Shown in pieces: positions 43,715-52,385 of a stretch of 64,000 bases of DNA (the first letter of the stretch is position 1; each line of letters begins with the position of its first letter). The notes under the pieces were generated by a model. It saw only the letters and a list, made by a program, of their open reading frames with translations. It ran no database searches and had not been told where the DNA came from. The stretch is from Solitalea koreensis (GTDB lineage Bacteria; Bacteroidota; Bacteroidia; Sphingobacteriales; Sphingobacteriaceae): contig NZ_FXSZ01000003.1 in the NCBI RefSeq assembly GCF_900182575.1, positions 248,001 to 312,000 on the forward strand, read 5' to 3'. A program made the position numbers and the translations under genes.

Positions 43715-44690
43715 GCATCGTAACTTGAATTGCCGGACGATATTCATTTTGGTAATTCTCATTGCAGGACTAGCAGCTTGCAATAACAATTCTAAAAATT
43801 CTGAAGGACCTACAGATACTCCCACATCCGGAAGTATCACCATCTCGGTTGATGAAACTTTTAAACCTTTAGTTCAGGCTGAACTCGACGTGTTTCATGC
43901 AACCTATCCTAATGCACATCTTAATACACACTTTAAAACTGAATTTGAGTCGGTTAATGATTTGTTAAAAGATTCTGCTCAGCTAATTATTATACCTCGT
44001 GAATTAAGTGCTCAAGAAATGAAAGTATTCCAGGCTATTAATTTAAGCGTGCAAAAGACTAAGTTTGCCGTTGATGCAATTGCTTTGATTACCAATCCTG
44101 CTAATTTAGACTCTACTTTTTCCATGAATCAAATACGTGACATTTTTAGTGGAACAGTATCAAAATGGAGCCAATTGGATAAGTCGGGCATAAGTGACGA
44201 TATTCATGTTGTATTTGATAATGCAAATTCAAGTACTGTAAGATATATAAAGGAAATTGCGGGAGGGAAACCTTTTGATGGAAGTCGATTTTTTGCTCAA
44301 GAGAATAATCCGGATGTTATCGAATATGTGGGCAAGCATAAAAATGCGTTAGGTATAATAGGCGTTAATTGGGTCAGCGACAGCGACGACTCCACTGTTA
44401 CTAATTTTCTACACAAGGTAAGAGTGGCAGCTTTGTCGCCTGAAGTTAATGCACCTGGTGCCGGCGAATATCGAAAACCGTATCAGGCGTATATTGCACA
44501 AGGTTACTATCCGCTTGTTCGTAATGTCTATGTAATAATTAGAGGGGGGCGCAGAGGCCTGGGTACAGGTTTTGCACGGTTTATTTGTGGTGACGCTGGT
44601 CAAAGGATAGTCTTAAAATCTGGCCTTATACCAGCTACAATGCCAATTCGTGTGGTTGATATTAAAAATAAGAATGTATTTGACAACTAA
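43701..44690 (+). CDS. PstS-like substrate-binding lipoprotein
   Basis: A 329-residue periplasmic-binding-protein-like lipoprotein. The ATG at 43701 directly precedes a signal sequence with lipobox GLAAC; a start 12 bases earlier is possible. The fold resembles phosphate-binding PstS: SGSITISVDETFKPL opens domain 1, LIIIPRELS and FAVDAIALITNPAN follow, then IRDIFSGTVSKWSQL and a ligand-loop-like NSSTVRYIKE. No pst transporter genes are nearby; instead it is fused by overlap to the exb-tonB cluster, so its ligand and partner are unclear. Confidence 0.87.
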   Translation: MKKNKHRNLNCRTIFILVILIAGLAACNNNSKNSEGPTDTPTSGSITISVDETFKPLVQAELDVFHATYPNAHLNTHFKTEFESVNDLLKDSAQLIIIPRELSAQEMKVFQAINLSVQKTKFAVDAIALITNPANLDSTFSMNQIRDIFSGTVSKWSQLDKSGISDDIHVVFDNANSSTVRYIKEIAGGKPFDGSRFFAQENNPDVIEYVGKHKNALGIIGVNWVSDSDDSTVTNFLHKVRVAALSPEVNAPGAGEYRKPYQAYIAQGYYPLVRNVYVIIRGGRRGLGTGFARFICGDAGQRIVLKSGLIPATMPIRVVDIKNKNVFDN

Positions 44691-44703
44691 CATTTAAACA
44701 ATT

Positions 44704-46329
44704 ATGAAAATGATTAAAGGGGCTTTATGTTTCACACTGGCATTTACATTGATAGGGTCATTTGTTTTTGGCCAATCAATAAACGATGCAAGAAGGGCTA
44801 TAGAAGTTGAACAGTTTGAAAAAGCAAAGTCTATATTAAAAGGACTTACCAGCAATCCAACGATTAGTGCTGAAAGTTATTACTATTTAGGTGATGTATA
44901 TTTAAAAACCAATGAACTTGATTCAGCAAAAGCTAATTTCGATTTAGGCGTGCAAGCAAATCCAAAGTTTGCATTGAACTATGCAGGTTTGGGTAAGCTC
45001 GAATATTTAAATAATCAAGCTGCTGCTTCAAAAGCTGATTTTGATAAGGCAATTTCATTAGCTGAAAAAAAGGATTACAGACCATATGTTGAAGTGGCGA
45101 AAGGACTTACGCTTGATGGAGACAAAACGAACGAGCAATCAGTACAATTGGCGATTGCTACTCTAGAACAGGCTAAAAAAGCGAATTCAAAAAGTCCGGA
45201 AGTGTATGCAACGCTTGGCGATGTTTACCTAATGAAAAAGGATGCCAATAATGCAGTTTTGAATTATAATAAAGCATTAGAAGTAGATAAGGATTATCTA
45301 AGAGCTTATATAGGGCAAGCACAAATTTATAAAGGCGCTCAAAATTATCAGGCCGCCTTAGCTCCGCTTGAAAAAGCGATTGCTATTGATCCAAACTACG
45401 CACCAGCTTATGGTTTATTGGCTGAACTTTATTATTCATCAGGTCAGTCTGCAAAAGCAATAGATACCTATAAAAACAAATACCTGGCCTTAACTGATGT
45501 TTCTTGCAACTCTCAAACACGTTATGCAACATTTTTGTTTACAGGGAAGGATTATAAAGCTGCAAATCAAGAGATCAGTTCTTTGCTTAAAACCTGCCCG
45601 GTTAAGCCGGTTATGTATCGTTTGTTAGGTTATTCAGCCTTTGAAATTGGCGATTTTAAACAAGCATTAGATGCAATGAATACTTTTTTTGCTAAACAAA
45701 ATCCTCAAAATGTAATCACTTCTGATTACGAATATATGGCAAAGATTTTATCTGCTAATAAACAAGATTCTGCCGCAATTGGTTACCTTAATAAAGCCGT
45801 TACAAAAGATCCATCTAAGACAGAGCTTTATCCATTGATAGGTAAAATGAATTTCACAAATAAGAATTATGCAGCATCTGCTCAATCCTATGAAAAATAC
45901 TTTGAAGTACCTGGGGTTAAGAAAGATCCTGTAAACTATTTGTATTATGGTTTAGCTTTAATGCGTATAGGTCAATTTGTGAAAGCTGATAGTGCATTTT
46001 CTGTTGTTAACCAATTAAGCCCGACGTATATTCCCGGATACATTTATAGGGGAGAAGTAAGTGTAAACCTTGACAAGGATAATAAACAAGGATTAGCTAA
46101 ACCTTATTTTGAAAAGGCAATTGAATTAGGAGAGGTTGATAAGGAAAAAAATGCAAGATATCTGATTGAAGCCTATAAATACATGGCCGATTATTCTTAC
46201 AGCGTTCAAAATGATGTGAATGCTACCAAAGACTATTTTAAAAAAGTATTAGAGCTTGATCCCAATGACCAACAAGCAAATGATGCTTTAAAAGCTATTG
46301 AAGCAGGCACAAAAAAGAAGAATAAATAG
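44704..46329 (+). CDS. Secreted TPR-repeat protein
   Basis: A 541-residue protein with a signal peptide (about 1-24, ending VFGQ) and at least ten TPR-like units spread from about 25 to 530, such as AESYYYLGDVYLKTNELDSA, PEVYATLGDVYLMKKDANNA and PNYAPAYGLLAELYYSSGQSA patterns. It lies 13 bases after the PstS-like gene and is the last gene before a strong terminator, completing the exb-tonB cluster. A scaffold role in the periplasm is likely but not provable from sequence. Confidence 0.85.
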   Translation: MKMIKGALCFTLAFTLIGSFVFGQSINDARRAIEVEQFEKAKSILKGLTSNPTISAESYYYLGDVYLKTNELDSAKANFDLGVQANPKFALNYAGLGKLEYLNNQAAASKADFDKAISLAEKKDYRPYVEVAKGLTLDGDKTNEQSVQLAIATLEQAKKANSKSPEVYATLGDVYLMKKDANNAVLNYNKALEVDKDYLRAYIGQAQIYKGAQNYQAALAPLEKAIAIDPNYAPAYGLLAELYYSSGQSAKAIDTYKNKYLALTDVSCNSQTRYATFLFTGKDYKAANQEISSLLKTCPVKPVMYRLLGYSAFEIGDFKQALDAMNTFFAKQNPQNVITSDYEYMAKILSANKQDSAAIGYLNKAVTKDPSKTELYPLIGKMNFTNKNYAASAQSYEKYFEVPGVKKDPVNYLYYGLALMRIGQFVKADSAFSVVNQLSPTYIPGYIYRGEVSVNLDKDNKQGLAKPYFEKAIELGEVDKEKNARYLIEAYKYMADYSYSVQNDVNATKDYFKKVLELDPNDQQANDALKAIEAGTKKKNK

Positions 46330-46350
46330 TAATATTGTTAATAAGTTAAT

Positions 46351-46397
46351 GAAAAGAGACGGTTTGTTTTAAACTTACCGTCTCTTTTCTATTTTTG
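46351..46397 (+). terminator. Terminator of the exb-tonB cluster
   Basis: A perfect 13-bp stem (46351-46363 with 46377-46389, core GAGACGGT) and trailing T-run. The T-run is also the core of the nuo -7 element. Confidence 0.88.
46364..46397 (+). promoter_or_regulatory. Candidate nuo promoter embedded in the preceding terminator
   Basis: TATTTTTG at 46390-46397 matches TAnnTTTG exactly; TTG at 46364-46366, in the terminator loop, lies 23 bases upstream. The nuoA ATG at 46420 would have a leader of about 16 bases. Confidence 0.5.
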
Positions 46398-46419
46398 TAA
46401 AAAATTACTTCCTACGATT

Positions 46420-46794
46420 ATGTTATTATTAGACCAGTTACCGGTAAATTATCTTCCTATTGTACTGCAATTTTTCGTTGCAATTGGATTTGTTGTGGTT
46501 ACAATGATTGCAACTCACCTAATTGGTCCAAAGCGTAAAACTGCTGATAAATTAATTGCATTTGAATCAGGGGTTGAAGCGCAAGGGAATGCACGTCACC
46601 CGTTCTCTGTAAAGTACTTTTTGGTAGCAATTCTTTTTGTATTGTTTGATGTAGAGGTAATCTTTATGTATCCATGGGCGGTTAATTTTCGTGAATTGGG
46701 TGCTCAGGGCATGTGGGAGATGTTTACTTTCATGGGCTTATTGTTACTTGGATTTATATATATTATTAAAAAAGGCGCTCTTAATTGGGAGTAG
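46420..46794 (+). CDS. nuoA: NADH-quinone oxidoreductase subunit A
   Basis: Small membrane subunit at the junction of the peripheral and membrane arms of complex I. The 124-residue protein has three membrane helices (about 10-32, 66-88, 95-116) and the conserved loop KRKTADKLIAFESGVEAQGNARHPF between helices 1 and 2 (core FESGVE), followed by FLVAILFVLFDVEV. First gene of nuoA-N. Confidence 0.96.
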   Translation: MLLLDQLPVNYLPIVLQFFVAIGFVVVTMIATHLIGPKRKTADKLIAFESGVEAQGNARHPFSVKYFLVAILFVLFDVEVIFMYPWAVNFRELGAQGMWEMFTFMGLLLLGFIYIIKKGALNWE

Positions 46795-46912
46795 TTTTTA
46801 GAATGGTTCTAAACTAAAGCCTTTCATCGTCTAAGAACAATATAAATCTGTTTTTTGTTATAATTTTGACCTTCTTTTCTTAGGAAGGATTACACATACT
46901 TCGTACGTTATT

Positions 46913-47455
46913 ATGAGCGAAATAAATATTGTTGATGCGCCTCCAGGCGTAGAGGGAGCAGGATTCTTTGCTACCAGCCTCGACAAAGCCGTGGGTTTAG
47001 CACGATCATATTCATTATGGCCATTACCATTTGCAACTTCATGTTGCGGTATTGAGTTTATGGCAACAATGGCATCACATTATGATTTGGCCCGTTTTGG
47101 AGCAGAGCGTGTAAGTTTTTCACCTCGTCAGGCGGATCTTTTAATGGTAATGGGAACCGTTGCTAAGAAAATGGCTCCTGTTCTTCGTCAGGTTTATTTA
47201 CAAATGGCAGAGCCTCGCTGGGTAATGGCTGTTGGAGCTTGTGCTTCTAGCGGAGGCATTTTTGATACTTATAGCGTTTTGCAAGGTATTGATGAGGTAA
47301 TTCCGGTTGATGTATACGTGCCAGGTTGCCCTCCTCGTCCTGAAGCTATTATTGATGGATTCATGCGCATCCAAGAGCTAGTTCAGAACGAATCATTGCG
47401 TCGTCGTGATTCTCCTGAGTATAAACAATTACTTGCAAAATACGGTATCCAATAA
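46913..47455 (+). CDS. nuoB: NADH-quinone oxidoreductase subunit B
   Basis: Carries cluster N2, which reduces the quinone. The 180-residue protein has the ligands in ATSCCGIEFMA (adjacent cysteines), GACASSGG and PGCPPRPEA. It is separated from nuoA by 118 bases, with no 7-nt-periodic element in that gap, and abuts nuoC by one base. Confidence 0.97.
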   Translation: MSEINIVDAPPGVEGAGFFATSLDKAVGLARSYSLWPLPFATSCCGIEFMATMASHYDLARFGAERVSFSPRQADLLMVMGTVAKKMAPVLRQVYLQMAEPRWVMAVGACASSGGIFDTYSVLQGIDEVIPVDVYVPGCPPRPEAIIDGFMRIQELVQNESLRRRDSPEYKQLLAKYGIQ

Positions 47456-47456
47456 A

Positions 47457-47969
47457 ATGTCAGAAGTAACCACTATTAACGCTCAGTCCATCCTCGATAA
47501 ACTTAAAGCAAAATTTGGTGAGGAAATTTTTGATAGCTCAGAACCTTATAACTTATTGACATTTAGTACTACTAAAGAATCAATTGTTGACGTTATTAAG
47601 TTCCTTTATGAGGATCAGGAGCTAAAATTCACCTACCTTACTGATTTATGTGGGATTCATTATCCTGATCAGGAACTGCAATTAGGTGTTATTTACCATC
47701 TGCATAGTTTAACTAAAAATATTCGAGTGCGAATTAAGGTGTTTTTACCTCTTACTTCTCCGCGAATTCCAACAATGACCACCGTTTTTCCCGGAGCAAA
47801 TTGGATGGAAAGAGAAACATATGATTTTTTCGGAATTATTTTCGAGGGTCATCCTGATTTGCGTCGTATTTTGAATGTTGACGATATGGTCGCTTTTCCG
47901 ATGCGTAAAGAGTTTCCATTGGAAGACCCGAACCGTACCGATAAAAATGATGAATATTTTGGCAGATAG
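47457..47969 (+). CDS. nuoC: NADH-quinone oxidoreductase subunit C
   Basis: The 30-kDa-type peripheral subunit, 170 residues, separate from NuoD. The ATG at 47457 directly follows the nuoB stop; a longer in-frame start inside nuoB is unlikely. The family signature ERETYDFFGIIFEGHPDLRRIL is present (core ERETYDFFG), ending with RKEFPLED. Confidence 0.95.
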   Translation: MSEVTTINAQSILDKLKAKFGEEIFDSSEPYNLLTFSTTKESIVDVIKFLYEDQELKFTYLTDLCGIHYPDQELQLGVIYHLHSLTKNIRVRIKVFLPLTSPRIPTMTTVFPGANWMERETYDFFGIIFEGHPDLRRILNVDDMVAFPMRKEFPLEDPNRTDKNDEYFGR

Positions 47970-47977
47970 TTATTGCA

Positions 47978-48029
47978 ATTCACTAATAACTATTCACCAA
48001 TAACAAATAATTAATAATATATAAGCAAC
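47978..48029. repeat. Heptanucleotide-periodic element before nuoD
   Basis: Units of seven run from 47978 to 48026: ATTCACT at 47978 recurs as ATTCACC at 47992, alternating with AATAACT at 47985 and AATAACA at 47999. AGTTATT at 47968-47974 is complementary to AATAACT at 47985-47991. Three bases (AAC) separate the last unit from the nuoD ATG. Confidence 0.7.
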
Positions 48030-49238
48030 ATGTCTCACGTAAAACTTGGAGAACAATCTATAGAAAAGGAAACCAATACGCTTAATCTTGGGCCTACGCA
48101 TCCTGCTACGCATGGTGTATTCCAAAACGTACTGGAACTTGACGGTGAGCGCATTGTTAGTGCAGATTCTACTATCGGATATATTCACCGCGCTTTTGAA
48201 AAGATCGCTGAACATCGTCCGTTTTATCAAATAACACCACTTACTGACCGTTTAAATTATTGTTCTTCCCCAATTAATAACATGGGTTGGCACATGACGG
48301 TGGAGAAACTTTTAAATATTCAAACTCCAAAGCGCGTTGATTACATGCGTATCATCGTAATGGAGTTGAGCCGTATTGCCGATCATTTGATTTGTAATAG
48401 CGTAATAGGGGTTGATTCCGGAGCTTACACAGGTTTCCTTTATGTATTCCAAAAACGTGAAGATATTTACGAGATTTTTGAGGAAATCTGCGGTTCACGT
48501 TTAACAACTAACATGGGGCGTATTGGAGGCTTTGAACGTGATTTCAACGCTACTGCAATTGCAAAAATCAAAAGGTTTTTGGTTGAGTTTCCTCCTGTAA
48601 TGAGAGAATTTGAAAACCTGTTCAATCGTAACAGAATTTTCATTGATCGTTGTGTTGGGGTAACGCCAATATCTGCAGAAAAGGCATTGGGATATAGCTG
48701 GTCAGGACCGATTTTACGTGCAGCCGGTGTAGATTACGACGTGCGTGTAATGAGCCCTTACTGTTCTTACGATGAATTTGATTTTGATATTCCCGTGGGA
48801 ACAAATGGTGATATTTACGATCGGTTTATTGTTCGTAATGAGGAAATCTGGCAAAGCTTACGTTTGGTAGAACAAGCGTTGGTAAAAATGGAGAAGGAGC
48901 CTAAAGGTATATTTAACGCTCAAGTTCCTGATTACTGTTTACCTCCAAAAGAAGATGTTTACAATAGCATGGAAGCGCTCATTTATCACTTTAAAATTGT
49001 GATGGGTGAAATTCCGATTCCTAATAGTGAAGTATATCATTCTGTTGAAGGTGGAAACGGTGAAGTAGGTTTTTACCTGGCTACAGATGGAGGCCGCGCT
49101 CCTTATCGTTTGCACTTCCGTCGCCCTAGCTTTATCAACTATCAGGCGTATTCTGATTTGGCAGTAGGTTGCTTAATCTCCGATGCAATTTTGAGTTTAA
49201 GTAGCTTGAACGTGATTGCCGGGGAGTTAGACGCATAA
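48030..49238 (+). CDS. nuoD: NADH-quinone oxidoreductase subunit D
   Basis: The 49-kDa-type subunit that forms the quinone-binding pocket with NuoB. The 402-residue protein shows LGPTHPATHGVFQ at about 22-34, the quinone-contacting His and Tyr context (GPTHPATHG), and GYIHRAFEKIAEHR. Its C-terminus ends SLNVIAGELDA. It follows a 7-nt-periodic gap of 60 bases. Confidence 0.97.
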   Translation: MSHVKLGEQSIEKETNTLNLGPTHPATHGVFQNVLELDGERIVSADSTIGYIHRAFEKIAEHRPFYQITPLTDRLNYCSSPINNMGWHMTVEKLLNIQTPKRVDYMRIIVMELSRIADHLICNSVIGVDSGAYTGFLYVFQKREDIYEIFEEICGSRLTTNMGRIGGFERDFNATAIAKIKRFLVEFPPVMREFENLFNRNRIFIDRCVGVTPISAEKALGYSWSGPILRAAGVDYDVRVMSPYCSYDEFDFDIPVGTNGDIYDRFIVRNEEIWQSLRLVEQALVKMEKEPKGIFNAQVPDYCLPPKEDVYNSMEALIYHFKIVMGEIPIPNSEVYHSVEGGNGEVGFYLATDGGRAPYRLHFRRPSFINYQAYSDLAVGCLISDAILSLSSLNVIAGELDA

Positions 49239-49247
49239 TTTTAATTA

Positions 49248-49325
49248 TTGAATGAGCGAGGGATTGAATAAGAAAAGTACTGTACTAGCTCCATATTCAA
49301 TACTCAATTCTCAAATCTGAAATAA
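49248..49325. repeat. Heptanucleotide-periodic palindromic element before nuoE
   Basis: Right arm: TCAATAC at 49297, TCAATTC at 49304 and TCAAATC at 49311, in perfect 7-nt register, ending one base before the ATG at 49326. Left arm is G/A-rich (TTGAATG at 49248, GATTGAA at 49262). ATTGAATA at 49263-49270 is exactly complementary to 49294-49301. Confidence 0.78.
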
Positions 49326-49835
49326 ATGTTAGCAGTTAAAGAAATAAAATTTTCGGAAGAGATGCTTAAGCAGGTCGATGAGATCATTAAGCGTTATCCT
49401 GAAGGCAAAGAGAAATCGGCTTTACTACCGGTTTTGCATTTGGCTCAGGCTGAATTTGGCTGGTGTAGTACAGAAGTGATGGATCAAGTTGCTTCCGTAT
49501 TGAACATTAAACCCATTGAGGTGTATGAAGTGGCAACTTTTTATACCATGTTTCATGTTAAGCCGGTTGGAAAATATGTATTGGAGGTTTGCCGTACCGG
49601 ACCGTGTTGTTTGGTTGGTGCCGAAAAGATCATAAAGTATCTGGAAGATAAACTGGAGATCAAAGAGGGTGAAACTTCTGCCGACGGTTTATTTACGGTT
49701 AAAGGTGTTGAGTGTTTAGCAGCTTGTGGTACCGGTCCTGTTTTACAAATTGGCCCTGAGTACACCTTTTATGAACACCTGACCACTGATTCTGTTGATC
49801 AGTTATTGGAAGACTTGAAAGGTAGAAAGCAGTAA
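49326..49835 (+). CDS. nuoE: NADH-quinone oxidoreductase subunit E
   Basis: The 24-kDa-type subunit with a [2Fe-2S] cluster (N1a). The 169-residue thioredoxin-like protein has ligands in CRTGPC at about 91-96 and CLAAC at about 133-137. FYTMFHVKPVGKYVLEV is the usual lead-in. Together with NuoF and NuoG it forms the NADH-oxidising module. Confidence 0.96.
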   Translation: MLAVKEIKFSEEMLKQVDEIIKRYPEGKEKSALLPVLHLAQAEFGWCSTEVMDQVASVLNIKPIEVYEVATFYTMFHVKPVGKYVLEVCRTGPCCLVGAEKIIKYLEDKLEIKEGETSADGLFTVKGVECLAACGTGPVLQIGPEYTFYEHLTTDSVDQLLEDLKGRKQ

Positions 49836-49883
49836 GCCCAAGCAAAAAAGAATAGTGTTCAATAAAATTCATAAGAACTAAAA

Positions 49884-49952
49884 AAGTAATAAGTAGAGTA
49901 AGGTAGAAGGTTCTCAATACTTACTACTCACTACTCAAATACTTCAAAAAGT
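49884..49952. repeat. Heptanucleotide-periodic palindromic element before nuoF
   Basis: Left arm, purine-rich: AAGTAAT at 49884, AAGTAGA at 49891, then G/A-rich units. Right arm: ACTTACT at 49919, ACTCACT at 49926 and ACTCAAA at 49933. All are in one 7-nt register, and six bases separate the end from the ATG at 49953. Confidence 0.78.
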
Positions 49953-51326
49953 ATGGCTCAAAAAATATTACTTAAAGATATTGACGTTCCCGGCATCGAA
50001 ACCTTTGATGTGTTTCGTAAGCAAGGTGGTTATTCGGCGGTTGAAAAAGTGTTGAAAACCATGTCGCCGGAAGATGTTGTGGAAGAAGTTAAAAAATCAG
50101 GATTACGCGGTCGTGGTGGCGCGGGTTTCCCTACTGGTATGAAGTGGAGTTTCCTGGCAAAACCTGAAGGAGTGCCGCGTTATTTAGTATGTAACGCTGA
50201 CGAAAGTGAGCCGGGTACATTCAAAGATCGTTACCTGATGACTAAACTTCCTCATGTTTTGATTGAAGGAATGATCGTGGCCAGCTACGCGTTGGGAGCA
50301 AACACATCTTACATCTATGTACGCGGTGAAATGATGCCGCAGATCCGCATTCTCGAAAAAGCAATTGCTGAAGCGAAGGCTGCCGGATTCTTGGGTGAAA
50401 ATATATTAGGATCAGGGTATGATCTTGAAATTTACGTACAACCAGGTGGTGGTGCCTACATTTGTGGTGAAGAAACCGCTTTGTTAGAATCGCTGGAAGG
50501 AAAACGCGGAAATCCACGTATTAAGCCTCCATTCCCTGCAATCGCAGGTTTATATGGTTGTCCAACGGTAGTAAACAACGTTGAATCAATTGCGGCCACC
50601 AGCTGGATTGTATTAAACGGAGGTGACGAATACGCAAAAATTGGTATTGGCCGTAGTACAGGTACCAAATTGATTTCTGCTTCAGGAAATATTAATAAAC
50701 CTGGTGTGTATGAAATTGAGTTAGGGCTTCCGGTAGAAGAATTTATTTATTCTGATGAATATTGTGGTGGTATTGCAAATGGCAAACGCCTTAAGGCAGT
50801 AGTTGCCGGTGGATCTTCAGTACCAATTTTACCCGCAAACTTAATCTTGAGAACCGTGAATGGTGAACCTCGATTAATGAGCTACGAATCATTGGCCGAC
50901 GGCGGTTTTGCAAGTGGAACCATGTTAGGTTCAGGTGGATTTATTGTGATGGATGAAGATGCTTGTATTGTTCGCAATACCTGGAATTTCTCTCGTTTTT
51001 ATCACCATGAGTCATGCGGACAATGCTCCCCTTGCCGTGAAGGTACAGGCTGGATGGAGAAAATTCTTCACCGCATAGAATATGGCCATGGCAAAATGAG
51101 TGATATTGATTTGCTTTGGGATGTTCAAAGAAAGATCGAAGGAAATACAATTTGTCCTTTAGGAGATGCGGCTGCATGGCCGGTTGCAAGTGCTATTCGT
51201 CATTTCCGTGATGAGTTTGAATGGCATGTAAATGAGCCTAAAGCAGCAATGGAAGGTAATTATGGTTTAGCGCATTATGCTGATCCGTTGCCAGTTCCTG
51301 CAGCTCCAAGTGAATTAGTTAAATAA
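49953..51326 (+). CDS. nuoF: NADH-quinone oxidoreductase subunit F
   Basis: NADH-binding subunit with FMN and cluster N3. The 457-residue protein has the NADH-binding motif GRGGAGFPTG at about 52-61, FMN-site NADESEPGTFKDR at about 82-94, GEETALLES near 172-180, and [4Fe-4S] ligands in SCGQCSPCREG (about 353-363) plus a later Cys in NTICPLGD. Confidence 0.97.
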   Translation: MAQKILLKDIDVPGIETFDVFRKQGGYSAVEKVLKTMSPEDVVEEVKKSGLRGRGGAGFPTGMKWSFLAKPEGVPRYLVCNADESEPGTFKDRYLMTKLPHVLIEGMIVASYALGANTSYIYVRGEMMPQIRILEKAIAEAKAAGFLGENILGSGYDLEIYVQPGGGAYICGEETALLESLEGKRGNPRIKPPFPAIAGLYGCPTVVNNVESIAATSWIVLNGGDEYAKIGIGRSTGTKLISASGNINKPGVYEIELGLPVEEFIYSDEYCGGIANGKRLKAVVAGGSSVPILPANLILRTVNGEPRLMSYESLADGGFASGTMLGSGGFIVMDEDACIVRNTWNFSRFYHHESCGQCSPCREGTGWMEKILHRIEYGHGKMSDIDLLWDVQRKIEGNTICPLGDAAAWPVASAIRHFRDEFEWHVNEPKAAMEGNYGLAHYADPLPVPAAPSELVK

Positions 51327-51406
51327 GATATGCGATGTGAGTATTGATTTGTAGATATTATCACATCCAATTCTCATATCTCATAGCTCAGTTCTATAAA
51401 AAGAAA
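51327..51406. repeat. Heptanucleotide-periodic palindromic element before nuoG
   Basis: Arms 51327-51346 and 51368-51387 pair at 16 of 20 positions plus one G-T pair. Units are in a single 7-nt register from GATATGC (51327) and GATGTGA (51334) through ATATCTC (51376) and ATAGCTC (51383) to three bases before the ATG at 51407. The element begins directly after the nuoF stop. Confidence 0.8.
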
Positions 51407-52366
51407 ATGTCAGAAAAGTTCAAAGTAACGATTGATAACATTGTAATAGAGGTTGACCCAGGAACAACAATCCTGAACGCTGCACGTATGATCGGTGGCG
51501 ACATCGTTCCTCCGGCAATGTGTTACTATACTAAGTTACAAGGAAGCGGCGGTAAATGCCGTACCTGTTTAGTAAAAGTAAGTCAAGGTTCTGAAAAAGA
51601 CCCGCGTCCAATGCCTAAACTGGTGGCTTCCTGCCGTACTACTGTTATGGATGGTATGGTAGTTCAAAATATTACGTCCCCGGAAGTAATTGAAGCGCGT
51701 AAAGGTGTTGTTGAGATTTTATTGATCAATCATCCTCTTGATTGCCCGGTTTGTGATCAGGCCGGCGAGTGTCATTTGCAAGATCTTTCATTTGAGCATG
51801 GTGCTGAACAAACTCGTTATGAGTTTAAACGCCGCACATTTGAACGTATCGATATAGGTGATAAAATACAGCTGCATATGAATCGCTGTATTCTATGCTA
51901 CCGGTGTGTGTTTACCGCAGATCAGATCACTAATGAACGTGTTCATGGTGTCTTGAACCGTGGCGATGCTTCAGAAATCAGCACTTATATTACAAAGGCA
52001 GTTGACAATGATTTCTCCGGAAACATGATCGATGTTTGCCCTGTTGGAGCTTTAACTGATAAAACCTTCCGTTTTAAAAACCGTGTTTGGTTTACTAAAC
52101 CTGTGGATGCTCATTGCGAATGCGATAAATGTTCAGGTAAAGTTACGCTTTGGTACAAAGGTGAGGATGTGATTCGTGTTACAGGACGTAAAGATCAATA
52201 CGGAGAGGTGCAGGATTTCATCTGCAATACCTGTCGCTTTGATAAGAAGAAAACCAGTGATTGGACGATAGAAAAACCAACAGAAATTGATCCTCGTTCG
52301 GTGATTTCAGCCAATCATTACGAAATGGAGCACATGCTTCCTGTTATCGATAAAAAAATAATGTAA
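51407..52366 (+). CDS. nuoG: NADH-quinone oxidoreductase subunit G, short form
   Basis: Iron-sulfur subunit of 319 residues. The ATG at 51407 (MSEKFKVTID) begins the ferredoxin domain; an upstream in-frame start lies inside the repeat. [2Fe-2S] ligands lie in MCYY, GKCRTC and ASCRT; N5 ligands are in the HPLDCPVCDQAGEC motif; N4 ligands in CILCYRC and later CPVG. The protein ends where the molybdopterin-oxidoreductase-like domain of full-length NuoG (about 700-900 residues) begins. Short NuoG appears usual for Bacteroidota, so this is not a truncation by mutation. Confidence 0.93.
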   Translation: MSEKFKVTIDNIVIEVDPGTTILNAARMIGGDIVPPAMCYYTKLQGSGGKCRTCLVKVSQGSEKDPRPMPKLVASCRTTVMDGMVVQNITSPEVIEARKGVVEILLINHPLDCPVCDQAGECHLQDLSFEHGAEQTRYEFKRRTFERIDIGDKIQLHMNRCILCYRCVFTADQITNERVHGVLNRGDASEISTYITKAVDNDFSGNMIDVCPVGALTDKTFRFKNRVWFTKPVDAHCECDKCSGKVTLWYKGEDVIRVTGRKDQYGEVQDFICNTCRFDKKKTSDWTIEKPTEIDPRSVISANHYEMEHMLPVIDKKIM

Positions 52367-52385
52367 TTCGTGATCTAAATTAGAA

